Assembly: GCF_000425405.1 (NCBI RefSeq)
Contig: NZ_AUDJ01000014.1
Span: forward strand, 166,979 to 230,978
Direction: 5' to 3'
From: Ferrimonas kyonanensis DSM 18153
GTDB lineage: Bacteria > Pseudomonadota > Gammaproteobacteria > Enterobacterales > Shewanellaceae
Length of the DNA: 64,000 nucleotides
Made by a program: the position numbers and the translations under genes. Position 1 is the stretch's first letter. Every line of letters starts with the position of its first letter. The notes below the pieces were generated by a model. That model saw only the letters and a list, made by a program, of their open reading frames with translations. It was not told the DNA's origin and searched no databases. This document shows, piece after piece, positions 47,826-56,143 of the stretch.

Positions 47826-48665
47826 TTATTCCTGAGGTAAACGGCAATCCAATGTGGCGGGGTCGACACTGTCGCTGACGGTGCCCATTCTGGCGCGGTT
47901 GAATGCCTCGTAGGCCTGTTGCCGCTCTCGAGTGTTGAGGATCAACGCCCGCAGTTGAGCGGTATTTCGCGGCGAGTCCATGCCGTAAAACTCCACAAAG
48001 CAGGCACTCATTTTGGCCAGTTCCTGAGTGGCCAGTGTCTGTTTGATGTCGTCATCCGTGGTGCCAGCGATGACCACTTCGGCAAACTGATTGGCGCCCA
48101 GCCGGTACAGTTCACGCTCCGGTTTTGACAGCGGAAACAGCGCCAGAATCTTGATCTCAACATCGTCACGAACCCCGTCCTGGTCGCTATCGACTCCAGG
48201 CACGGTTGCGTCCGGCTGAGGGGGCGGAGGCGGCAAAAGCGCCTGGTCGCGTTCTTGCAGATTGAGGGTAATGGAATCGTTGTTGCTGTCGCCCTGGTCA
48301 TCGATAACCGTCAGGATCACGGTTACACGTTGATCCTGTTTCAGCTCACCCACCTTGAGCTGAGCTTGCTCGCCGTTGCCTGTCAGGGTGATCTGATCGC
48401 CCTGATAGTCACCGCTATCCAACTGCCACTGGTAGGTGACAATCTGGCCATCGCTGTCATCGGAGTCGGCGGCAGACAGTGTGTAGTCCTGCCGCTCAAG
48501 CAGTGATGAGGGTGCACTGATCTTAGCGGTGGGCAGTGCATTGGCGTTGTCGCTGTTTGAGTCGCTGCTGGAGTCATTACACCCGGCCACTAACAGTGCC
48601 AGTGAGACGCCACACAGTGCCTGGTAAAACACTTTTTGACCTGTCTGAATCATGGTTTTTCTCAT
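47826..48665 (-). CDS. Lipoprotein with PKD-like and calcium-binding (TSP3-like) parts
   Basis: A 279-residue lipoprotein with lipobox LLVAGC. A Ser/Asp-rich linker precedes a PKD/cadherin-like sandwich (AADSDDSDGQIVTYQWQLDS and TVILTVIDDQGDSNNDSITL). A poly-Pro hinge and a calcium-binding DSDQDGVRDDVE motif follow. The C-terminal part has LYRLGANQFAEVVIAGTTDD and two Cys. A surface or periplasmic binding role is likely. It precedes the lipase-like gene by nine bases, so the pair may form a secretion or surface unit. Confidence 0.75.
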   Translation of the reverse strand: MRKTMIQTGQKVFYQALCGVSLALLVAGCNDSSSDSNSDNANALPTAKISAPSSLLERQDYTLSAADSDDSDGQIVTYQWQLDSGDYQGDQITLTGNGEQAQLKVGELKQDQRVTVILTVIDDQGDSNNDSITLNLQERDQALLPPPPPQPDATVPGVDSDQDGVRDDVEIKILALFPLSKPERELYRLGANQFAEVVIAGTTDDDIKQTLATQELAKMSACFVEFYGMDSPRNTAQLRALILNTRERQQAYEAFNRARMGTVSDSVDPATLDCRLPQE

Positions 48666-48905
48666 TGTCTGGGTAACGAATTGTCGATAAGGCCGGCGGA
48701 GTTATCGCAAGTTAAGTTCCATTTTCAGCGCATTGGCGTGCCGGTGCGGCTGTGGCTTTATCGTCTTTGCCGGAGAGGCTTGGCATTGAACCAATGCCGC
48801 GCTCTCAAGATGGAAACACTGTACAAATGCGCCGCTGACCCATCTACGAGAAAACGGGCCGGTTTTTCTCACTGATGCGGCAGGCGCCTACTGAGGGGAG
48901 GGCAC

Positions 48906-48930
48906 AAAAAACGGCGCCCTAGGGCGCCGG
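48906..48930 (-). terminator. Terminator after the CII-like gene
   Basis: CGGCGCCCTAGGGCGCCG is a full palindrome followed on the minus strand by six T. The stretch from here to 48666 shows no gene. Confidence 0.88.
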
Positions 48931-48956
48931 TGGTGGATTGAGGGGAGGGGACCGGA

Positions 48957-49472
48957 TTACACCAGTGTCCTCCCGGCCACGTGGTCCAGAGCTTGTCGCA
49001 GGGTGGTCAGCGCCTGAATGTGCTCTGATAACTCCACCTTGATGCCGTTGAGTTCGTGCTCGGTAATCTTGTAATCATTCAAAGCCGAGGTGAGTGCCAC
49101 CTGAACGTCACCGTGCTCCTTATTCAGATCCATCCAGTCGCCCATAAACGACTTGTAGTTGTGCTCCTTGGCTGCAGACAGGTTGGGCAGGTATTCGGGG
49201 CGCATCTGGTACAGCGACATAAACTCTTCCAGGATGGGGGCATGAAGATTGTGCTCTTTTAACGCCATCAGAATCAGGCTGAACTCTTCGATGTTCAGCT
49301 TGTGCTCGGATCGGTCTGGGTTGATCTTGTTGTGAAATGTACTCTTTTTGATGCTTCGTCCATGGTGCTGACGAAAGTGAGCCTCGACCACCGAGTAGAG
49401 GTGATCGATGCCCATGGTTTTGCTCTGGGCGTGGATGAGTTTTTGAAGTTGAAGCAGTTGTGCGTCACTCAC
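48957..49472 (-). CDS. Phage regulatory CII-like DNA-binding protein
   Basis: A 171-residue protein. Its first half has HLYSVVEAHFRQHHGRSIKK and STFHNKINPDRSEHKLNIEE followed by FSLILMALKE, the plan of the phage CII-type regulatory family. The C-terminal half is helical and acidic (YKITEHELNGIKVELSEHIQ). It follows dgt on the same strand by 60 bases. No other phage gene is near, so this looks like a domesticated regulator. What it controls is unknown. Confidence 0.7.
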   Translation of the reverse strand: MSDAQLLQLQKLIHAQSKTMGIDHLYSVVEAHFRQHHGRSIKKSTFHNKINPDRSEHKLNIEEFSLILMALKEHNLHAPILEEFMSLYQMRPEYLPNLSAAKEHNYKSFMGDWMDLNKEHGDVQVALTSALNDYKITEHELNGIKVELSEHIQALTTLRQALDHVAGRTLV

Positions 49473-49532
49473 TGCGTGTGTTCCTTGAATCGGGGCGGGG
49501 AGGCGGCGCTCGGCCAGGGCTCCCCTTGAGGG

Positions 49533-50867
49533 TTAGAATGGCGAATGCAGTTCTGCCAGGTTGCCGCTTTTGGGGGTAAACAGGTTCTGGTGCAAGCGGG
49601 CGGCGAACTCGTCGGTCATGCCGGAGATGTAGTCGGCGATGACCCGGTGGCCGCTGTGGCCCTGCTCGCAGGCGGCCTGCCAGCGCTTCTGGGTGGAGCG
49701 GGGCAACAGACGATTGGGGTCAGAGGCGAAGGCCTCGAACAGTTCCATTACGATCTGCTGGCCTTTGTATTCCAGTATCTGCACCTCGGGCTTTTGAATG
49801 ACGTACCGCAGTACGAACCGTTTCAGGTAGCCGAGGCACTCGGCGTACGCCGGTTCAATCACCGCATGGTGGGACAGCAGCGGTGATTCGAACTCACCCT
49901 GGGCCACAATGTGGCTGTGGGTGACAAAGGCGTTGACCAAGGTGCCGATGGCGTCTTTTCTCAGGTGGTGTTCATCGGAAAACAGCTTCTTGCCGATGGT
50001 CTCCATCTGCCCGGCCAGATAGGTGCCATCGATACCGGCAATGGGGTCGGCCACGTTTTCCCGCCAACTGCGGTAGTTAACGATGCCCATCACGATGGCG
50101 TCTTCCAGGTCGTGCACCGAATAGGCGATGTCGTCCGCCAACTCCATGATGGAGCAGTCCAGCGAATGATACTGAGCGCGTTGTTGACCCGCCGGGTTAC
50201 TGCGGGTGCGGGTCAGTCGCTGCCGATCGGCGTTGCTGAACGGCTCAAGCACCCAGCTCAACAGGTCGGCGTCGTCATCAAACACCCCTTTTCCAGGCAG
50301 CCACTGCTGCGCCTTAAGCTGGCGAAAGTTGTCCACCCCCTGACGGGGGGCGCTGCTGCCCAGGGCGCTCATCAGTACCGGGTATTTGAGTATGCCAAGC
50401 AGGGTGCGTCGGGTCAGGTTCATGCCGTATTCGCGAGTGTAGGGCTCCAGACGAGTCAGGATTCGAAAGGTCTGGCCGTTGCCCTCAAAGCCGCCGTGGT
50501 CGCGCATCATGTAATTCAGCGCCACCTCGCCGCCATGGCCATAAGGGGGGTGGCCAAGGTCATGGGCCAGGCACAACGACTCGATCAGGTTGTCGCTGCC
50601 GATGAGGTCGGCAAACTCCGGTGAATTGCAGCGCAGTTGCGCCGCAATGCCGGTACCAATCTGCGCGGCCTCCAGCGAGTGGGTCAGGCGGGTGCGGTAG
50701 AAGTCGTTCATGCCAACCCCCAACACCTGAGTCTTGGCCTGCAGGCGACGAAACGCTGCCGAATGCATGATTCTGGCTTTGTCTCGCTGCAGTGGCGAGC
50801 GCTGGTCATCCTGTCTGGGCTTATGTTCGGCGAAGCGGCGCGCTAACCAGTGGCTGTCGATATCCAT
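49533..50867 (-). CDS. dgt: Deoxyguanosinetriphosphate triphosphohydrolase-like protein (dGTPase)
   Basis: An HD-domain hydrolase that splits dNTPs, chiefly dGTP, to nucleoside and triphosphate. The 444 residues contain [40 protein letters not shown] (first His), [20 protein letters not shown] (HD pair) and [18 protein letters not shown] (Asp). Size fits the clade annotated as dGTPase type 2/3 in Shewanella. It is divergent from a phospholipase gene. Such enzymes also limit phage replication by lowering dNTP, but that role here is only a possibility. Confidence 0.92.
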   Translation of the reverse strand: MDIDSHWLARRFAEHKPRQDDQRSPLQRDKARIMHSAAFRRLQAKTQVLGVGMNDFYRTRLTHSLEAAQIGTGIAAQLRCNSPEFADLIGSDNLIESLCLAHDLGHPPYGHGGEVALNYMMRDHGGFEGNGQTFRILTRLEPYTREYGMNLTRRTLLGILKYPVLMSALGSSAPRQGVDNFRQLKAQQWLPGKGVFDDDADLLSWVLEPFSNADRQRLTRTRSNPAGQQRAQYHSLDCSIMELADDIAYSVHDLEDAIVMGIVNYRSWRENVADPIAGIDGTYLAGQMETIGKKLFSDEHHLRKDAIGTLVNAFVTHSHIVAQGEFESPLLSHHAVIEPAYAECLGYLKRFVLRYVIQKPEVQILEYKGQQIVMELFEAFASDPNRLLPRSTQKRWQAACEQGHSGHRVIADYISGMTDEFAARLHQNLFTPKSGNLAELHSPF

Positions 50868-51068
50868 ACATTCTACTCATGGCTCGGTGTTGTATTAGTG
50901 TCGGTGAACTGACGCTGTTATTCAATTACTTAACAACCGTCGACGCTAAATTTGCCGTTGTGCACCCCGAGCGGCGCTGCCGGTGGCGATTTTGCTCGAC
51001 TGGCGTACTATAAATGGACTGGCCGCCGCCCGTCTGCGCCGCCGTTCGTCAGGAATAAGGAGATCATG

Positions 51069-52709
51069 ATGGCGATTCGATATCAGGTACTGGCTTTTCC
51101 CATGGACAACCTGGCCCAGCCGCAGCAGTTTCCCGAGCACCGACTGCCTGGGTTCCGGCAGCGCTTGAACGAGAAACCCCTGGGGGTAGCGTTTTCAGGA
51201 GGCGGTACCCGCAGCGCCTGCTGCACTCTGGGCCAACTTAAGGCCCTGCACGACACCGGGGTGATGAAGCGGGTCGGCTATCTGTCGGCGGTTTCCGGCG
51301 GCAGCTGGGCGTCGGTGCCTTATGGCTTTCTGCCGGCTCACCAACTGCCGCAGTTCTGGGGCGCGATCTTGCCGCCATCGCAGTTACGCGAGCGCGACAT
51401 TCAGGCGGTGCCAGAGCGGTCGTTTCAATACTGCCTGGTGAATGCCGGGGTGGTTACGCGCCTGCTAGGTGCCGCCTTGCAGGGCCGGGGGGACGAGAGT
51501 TACGCCGAGGTGATTGGTCGTATCTTCCTGGCGCCGTTTGGTTTGCATCAGCCGAAAATGGCCTTCAGTTACGATCTGCATTCGGTGGCTGAAGCCTGTG
51601 ACGCTAACGCCAACCTCAGTCCGGATCAGTTTCAGCGGCTACGGGATGGGGTGCCCTATTTGCTGGTCGGCGCCACCCTGCTCAATGGCGATGGCATCGG
51701 CCGCACTCAGCGCTATCACGTGGAGTACACCCCGTACTACAGCGGAGTTCGGGTATCCCACCGCGATCGTGATGGCATAGGTGACGACGAGCATTTCGGT
51801 GGTGGCTACCTCAGCAGCTATGGTTACGACTGCGCCGGGCCTTATCGGGTGGTATCCGGCGAGGGAACCCTGACCATGACCGTTAAGCGGTCGCCACGCA
51901 CTTTGTTTGACTGGACCAACGAAAAGGCATTCTCTCTGTCCGACATTATGGCCAGCTCCGGTGCGGCACCGCAGCAGCTAACCAACGCCCTGGGCCTGGG
52001 GGCGCTGGGGTTCCCGGAGTTTTATCACCTGCCGGTTCAGGTGCCGGACGGGGTACAGCGACTGGCCGAAGAGTATGCTCATTCCGACGGTGGCCACATG
52101 GAGAACCTGGGGATCATGCCGCTGCTGGCAAGAGGGGTGACGCGGTTACTGGTGTTCATCAACACCAAGTGTCCCTACATTCCCGGAGACGACATCGAGT
52201 CGACCAACATCAACAAGTCACTCAAGGCGCTGTTTGTACCGCTGCGAGACAACCTGGGCCTGGGCCAGTTTCGGGATAACCTAGTGTTTGAGCAGGGGGA
52301 GAGCAAGCTCAATGAGCTTCGAGCGCTGTTTGATGCCCGGGTTCAGCGCACACCGTTTGCCAGTGTCGCCCACAAAGGTCTGTTCGCCACTCAGACGCTG
52401 GTCACTCGGGACAACCCGGTGTACGGCATTGCCGGTGGCCGTGAGGTCACCATTACCTGGGTGTACAATCAGCGCAGCCAGGCCTGGGAAAATGCCCTGG
52501 CGGATGAGCGGTTAGCGCAGGAGATTCGGCAGCAGGGGCAAGACGATTGGGATCCCTATGGGTTGGACAATTTCCCTCACTTCGAGACCTTTATGGAGAA
52601 TGCCGCGGTCATCGATATGACGCCGGTACAGACACACTTGCTGGCCAGCCTGGCCCGTTACGTGGCCAAGCGAGCCATTACCGACTCCTGGGGTGAGGTC
52701 GAGGATTAG
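51069..52709 (+). CDS. Cytosolic PLA2/patatin-like phospholipase
   Basis: A 546-residue protein with the patatin/cPLA2 layout. The oxyanion loop is AFSGGGTRSACC (Gly44-46). The nucleophile Ser76 lies in SAVSGGSW, and Asp340 in HSDGGHMENLGIMPLL completes the Ser/Asp dyad. The DGG (rather than DGA) and SGGSW forms resemble the eukaryotic cPLA2 branch more than bacterial ExoU or CapV. There is no signal peptide. AAGGAG ends six bases before ATG 51069. The stop overlaps the convergent DUF2325 gene by four bases. Confidence 0.85.
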   Translation: MAIRYQVLAFPMDNLAQPQQFPEHRLPGFRQRLNEKPLGVAFSGGGTRSACCTLGQLKALHDTGVMKRVGYLSAVSGGSWASVPYGFLPAHQLPQFWGAILPPSQLRERDIQAVPERSFQYCLVNAGVVTRLLGAALQGRGDESYAEVIGRIFLAPFGLHQPKMAFSYDLHSVAEACDANANLSPDQFQRLRDGVPYLLVGATLLNGDGIGRTQRYHVEYTPYYSGVRVSHRDRDGIGDDEHFGGGYLSSYGYDCAGPYRVVSGEGTLTMTVKRSPRTLFDWTNEKAFSLSDIMASSGAAPQQLTNALGLGALGFPEFYHLPVQVPDGVQRLAEEYAHSDGGHMENLGIMPLLARGVTRLLVFINTKCPYIPGDDIESTNINKSLKALFVPLRDNLGLGQFRDNLVFEQGESKLNELRALFDARVQRTPFASVAHKGLFATQTLVTRDNPVYGIAGGREVTITWVYNQRSQAWENALADERLAQEIRQQGQDDWDPYGLDNFPHFETFMENAAVIDMTPVQTHLLASLARYVAKRAITDSWGEVED

Positions 52710-53950
52710 AGGCTAATGCAGCTGACCTCATTGGCGACGTCGTCCATGGCCTTGGCAAAGCTGGACAGGCCGGAGGAGGGAATAAACAAGTGGCGCTTGT
52801 TGTGCTGTTTGCAGAAGCGCTTGAGGCGGTAGTAGGCGTCGTGGCTAATGCAGTCGGTAGCGCAGATCACCGCATCGGCGGACCACAGCAACGCATCCAG
52901 GCGCTTGCGGCTGTCTTCGACTCCACCGTCGTGGTGGCTGAATTCGCCGTTACAGCGCGACACCAATTCCCGGTATTGGTCGGTCATGCGATGAAGTCCG
53001 CCTACGCACAGAATCTTCTGCCCCTTTAAATCGGGACAGTCACGGCAACTGTCGGCGCTGCAGCCATTGCAGGGGGACAGGCTTTGCTTTACGAAGCCTT
53101 CCAGGGCTCGGGTTTCCTGCTGTTGCTGCGCCAGTTTCTGGGTCAGGTCGAGCACGTTGTTTTCACTGGCCTGCAATTTCTGCTGCCACTGCACCTTCTG
53201 CCGATCCAGCACTTCGACGGCGGTGGTTTTGCTGGCCAGTTCATTGCGAAGTTGCTGCAATTGCGGCGCGTGCTGGTGGGGCGCCTCCTGGAGTGCCAGT
53301 GTCTGATTGTGTTCTTTCAGGCGCAGGTTTTCCGCCTTCAGCTCCGCCAGTTGCTGCTGCATTGCCTGCAATTGCCGATCTTTGTCGGAGATGGTCTGAT
53401 GGGCTTTTTGCTGGCTCTTTTCCAACGCTTTTTTCAGTGCCAGTAACTCTTTTTCGGCGTCGTGCAGTCGCTTCAGGTCCGCCCGTTGGCCGGCGCCAAT
53501 CTGGTGGGACAGCATGTGGATGGTCTCGTAGGCCATGTCTTGTGTGGGCAGGTCGCATAGGGGATGAGTCAGCAACGCCCACAGGGCTTCGGCGCTGGCT
53601 CCGCGCTCGATGTGTTGCTGCCAGACCCGTTTTAATTCATCCCGGCATTTCACCTGGCCAAATCGTTTAATGGCGGCGGCAAACTTTTTGTCGAGGTGTT
53701 TTTGAACGGCCACAGACAACCGGTGCTTGCTGTCGCAGTTGGAGACCACCCAGGTGTGCAGCCAGTAGTCACTCTTTCTGGCCACCTCTTTGTCGGCGAT
53801 TTTCTCCGCCAATTTGCGGATCTCGGTGGTGGTCAGGCAGGTACCGATGACGGGACACAGCAGCTTGCTGGTCAGCTCCCACAGTTTGCGCTTGCCTTTG
53901 AAGCTGCTTAGGATCAATGCTCCGGTGGCGGTGGTTTGAGCATCACACAT
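52706..53950 (-). CDS. DUF2325 coiled-coil protein
   Basis: A 414-residue protein. The N-terminal third is folded (KLWELTSKLLCPVIGTCLTT). Residues of about 165-290 are a coiled coil, a Cys cluster follows (SLSPCNGCSADSCRDCPDLK), and the end is a DUF2325 domain (ILCVGGLHRMTDQYRELVSR, DAVICATDCISHDAYYRLKR). DUF2325 is thought to be a Rossmann-like domain; the Cys cluster could bind a metal or Fe-S centre. Its start lies next to the Fur box, which may act on it as well as on btuF. Confidence 0.82.
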   Translation of the reverse strand: MCDAQTTATGALILSSFKGKRKLWELTSKLLCPVIGTCLTTTEIRKLAEKIADKEVARKSDYWLHTWVVSNCDSKHRLSVAVQKHLDKKFAAAIKRFGQVKCRDELKRVWQQHIERGASAEALWALLTHPLCDLPTQDMAYETIHMLSHQIGAGQRADLKRLHDAEKELLALKKALEKSQQKAHQTISDKDRQLQAMQQQLAELKAENLRLKEHNQTLALQEAPHQHAPQLQQLRNELASKTTAVEVLDRQKVQWQQKLQASENNVLDLTQKLAQQQQETRALEGFVKQSLSPCNGCSADSCRDCPDLKGQKILCVGGLHRMTDQYRELVSRCNGEFSHHDGGVEDSRKRLDALLWSADAVICATDCISHDAYYRLKRFCKQHNKRHLFIPSSGLSSFAKAMDDVANEVSCISL

Positions 53951-54031
53951 GCGGTTCCCTCATTCGATCTGGCTGATTCATTCGGATTGAGTCGTTAGTG
54001 GTATCAGTGTAACGGCCAGGGATAGGTTGTC

Positions 54032-54050
54032 AATGATAATCATTATCATT
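54032..54050. promoter_or_regulatory. Perfect Fur box
   Basis: AATGATAATCATTATCATT is a full palindrome and contains the 7-1-7 Fur core TGATAAT-C-ATTATCA. It lies 81 bases before the DUF2325 start (minus) and 93 bases before the btuF start (plus). Iron repression of one or both genes is likely. Confidence 0.9.
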
Positions 54051-54143
54051 TGGCGCAAAAAAGAGAGCGCCAGCTCAGGCTGGCCCGGGCAGTGGGCCCC
54101 TGATACAGTACGCTTGTCTTCCATGAGAGTAAGGATACCCCCC

Positions 54144-55004
54144 ATGTTGGCTCGAACGCTGGCTATCTGGTTGCTGGCTGTGCAGAGTGGTGTGGCTTGG
54201 GCGCAGGGCGCGCCGTTGCCGCGCATCGCCGCTTTAACGCCGCATTCGGTCGAACTGCTGTATCAGGTTGGCGCGGGAGAGCAAATCATTGCCACCATCG
54301 AGTACGCGGATTACCCCGAGGCGGCACAGCAGATTCGGCGCATTGGCCGTCACGATGAGCTGGATTTTGAAGCTCTGGTGCAGTTGCAGCCGGATCTGGT
54401 GGTGCTGGGGATCAGCGATACGTCGCGGCATTTTGTCGAACGCCTCAAGGCGCTGGGGTTACCGGTGGTCGATACCAGTGTGACCAGCATCGCCGAGATT
54501 GGCCCGTTGATGGCGTCATTAGGCCAGAAAACCGGCCATCCCGTGCAGGGGCAGCGCGCCGCGGCGGCTTTCACCGAGCGCCATCAGCGCTTGTTGAACC
54601 GCTATCAGCATCGCGCCGAGGTGACGGTATTTTATCAGCTGTGGTCGACGCCGTTGATGACCGCGTCCAGCGCCTGGATGGACGAGCTGATCGCCAGTTG
54701 TGGTGGCGTCAATCTGTTTGCCGATGCCCGTGCCGACTACCCCCAGGTCAGTACCGAGCAGGTCATTACCGCCTCTCCGCAGGTGCTGATTGTGCCGACC
54801 AATCACGGCCTCGGTGGTAATGACGTTACCATGTGGCAGCAATGGCCGGAGATTCCGGCCATCGACAAGGGCTTGGTGTACGAGGTCAACAGTGATTGGC
54901 TCCATCGCACCGGACCGCGAATATTGCTGGGGATGGAGCAGTTGTGTCAGTCGTTGGATCAGGCTCGCGAGGTGCTGGCGGCCAAAAAAGAGGCCCCGAT
55001 GTGA
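54144..55004 (+). CDS. btuF: Periplasmic cobalamin-binding protein BtuF
   Basis: The substrate-binding part of the BtuCD vitamin B12 importer. The 286-residue protein has a signal peptide (MLARTLAIWLLAVQSGVAWA). Family features follow: PRIAALTPHSVELLYQVGAG, EYADYPEAAQQIRRIGRHDE and LDFEALVQLQPDLVVLGISD. The C-terminal lobe has NLFADARADYPQVSTEQVIT and NSDWLHRTGPRILLGMEQLC, close to E. coli BtuF. AAGGA ends eight bases before ATG 54144; earlier Mets at 54123 and 54027 lack such a site. btuC and btuD are not here. A Fur box upstream couples it to iron; no cobalamin riboswitch is seen. Confidence 0.85.
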   Translation: MLARTLAIWLLAVQSGVAWAQGAPLPRIAALTPHSVELLYQVGAGEQIIATIEYADYPEAAQQIRRIGRHDELDFEALVQLQPDLVVLGISDTSRHFVERLKALGLPVVDTSVTSIAEIGPLMASLGQKTGHPVQGQRAAAAFTERHQRLLNRYQHRAEVTVFYQLWSTPLMTASSAWMDELIASCGGVNLFADARADYPQVSTEQVITASPQVLIVPTNHGLGGNDVTMWQQWPEIPAIDKGLVYEVNSDWLHRTGPRILLGMEQLCQSLDQAREVLAAKKEAPM

Positions 55005-55312
55005 CGGGGCCTAAATTATGGCTGGGTAAAACTGGATCAGAGTACCGAACTGCTTGGGATGGGGGTCTTCGCTGATCCGCCGAAGACGAGTGAGCAACCG
55101 GGAAGTGTGAGCCGGTTGTCACGGTGTTGCATGGTCTCTTCCGTGAGTGCGGTCCTCCTTGATGAGCGAATGGACGCGTGCCGATGGCTGTAGGCCAAGA
55201 GGAAGGGCTGGGTAGGGACGGGATTGACTCACGGGAGCAGTTGCGTCCAGGGAGATGCGAGACAATCCATTCTAACTTCCTTGTCCTGAGCCATTGCAGG
55301 CATCGCGATGAC
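54985..55312 (-). ncRNA. Candidate structured RNA with own -10 box and intrinsic terminator
   Basis: No protein gene fits 55005-55444. On the minus strand a TATACT box lies at 55319-55324. The next 220 bases hold many exact complementary pairs: 55065-55071/55081-55087, 55034-55040/55072-55078, 55095-55101/55112-55118, 55171-55177/55243-55249, 55141-55148/55227-55234, and the small hairpin 55185-55197. Then AGGCCCC-GTCACATC-GGGGCCT with a T-run (54985-55010) forms a clear terminator overlapping the btuF stop codon. Some pairs are mutually exclusive or make a pseudoknot. The transcript would be about 325 nt. I recognise no known family. Confidence 0.45.
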
Positions 55313-55444
55313 ACTCAAAGTATAAGAGAGATAGTTTGCTTGTCCTGTCGGTGGCTAGAACGATTCGGAATAAGCTTAACCTTTGATTTTGAAGCTGTTT
55401 TTGCGTCATTTAATTGTCGGGTGACGACTTTTTGACGACGGCGG

Positions 55445-56044
55445 CTAACTGTTGGAATCGTTTGAGGTTATCAGGTGATCCACAGAGCAATCGCTGTCTT
55501 CACCGAACCATTGGTGCAGTATGGCCATCTCGGGATAGCGATCGCAGACCTGTTTCACACTCTCTTCCATGCGCGCCAGGGCGTCACCGAATTCGACGGC
55601 GTTACCAAAGGCCACTTCCAGTCGGCACTTTAGGTAGGCGGAATAGATGTCGCAGGCTTTCACCAGCTCTTGTTCAATGCCACCGGGGTTAAAGGCCTCT
55701 TCGATGGCGCTGTGCAGCGCTGGCGGCGCCGTTTGTAGAATCCGTTTTTCTGCGGCGCGCTCCAGCTGTTTGAATTCGCTGTACAGGGTGTCGTTGGCTC
55801 GCTTGACCGGGGTGACCACGTCACCGGTAATGGTTTCTGACATGTCGTGAAGCAGGGCGTGGGAGAGCATTTTGCTTAGATCTACCTGCCGCCCCTGTTG
55901 CTCGGCGATTTTGCCGGTGAGAAAGGTCAGAATGCCGACGATGGCTGAGTGTTCCAAAACGGATTCCGGTTGCATCGAGTACATCAGGCTCCAGCGCTTC
56001 AGCAGTCGTTGCCGCAGGGCGAGGTTTAAAAACTTGTGGCTCAT
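55445..56044 (-). CDS. yfbR: 5'-deoxynucleotidase YfbR
   Basis: An HD-domain nucleotidase that dephosphorylates deoxyribonucleoside 5'-monophosphates. The 199 residues have RWSLMYSMQPESVLEHSAIV (first His), SHALLHDMSETITGDVVTPV (HD pair and the specificity Asp) and KACDIYSAYLKCRLEVAFGN (last Asp), as in E. coli YfbR (199 aa). It lies after alaA on the same strand, the same order as in E. coli. Confidence 0.93.
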   Translation of the reverse strand: MSHKFLNLALRQRLLKRWSLMYSMQPESVLEHSAIVGILTFLTGKIAEQQGRQVDLSKMLSHALLHDMSETITGDVVTPVKRANDTLYSEFKQLERAAEKRILQTAPPALHSAIEEAFNPGGIEQELVKACDIYSAYLKCRLEVAFGNAVEFGDALARMEESVKQVCDRYPEMAILHQWFGEDSDCSVDHLITSNDSNS

Positions 56045-56094
56045 GTTGGGCTCCTTGGGGTATCAGCCTTGCCGCTGGGCATTGGGTCGATGAA

Positions 56095-56120
56095 CAAAAA
56101 AGCGCCCTGAGGCGCTTTTT
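56095..56120 (-). terminator. Terminator between alaA and yfbR
   Basis: AAAAAAGCGCC-CTGA-GGCGCTTTTT is a strong stem with T-runs on both sides; it would end the alaA transcript. Confidence 0.88.
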
Positions 56121-56143
56121 GATCAACGGGTTGGTTCAGTCTA

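Noticed and set aside
55005..55444. Cobalamin riboswitch near btuF
   Set aside because: The conserved B12-box and core motifs were looked for on both strands and not found.
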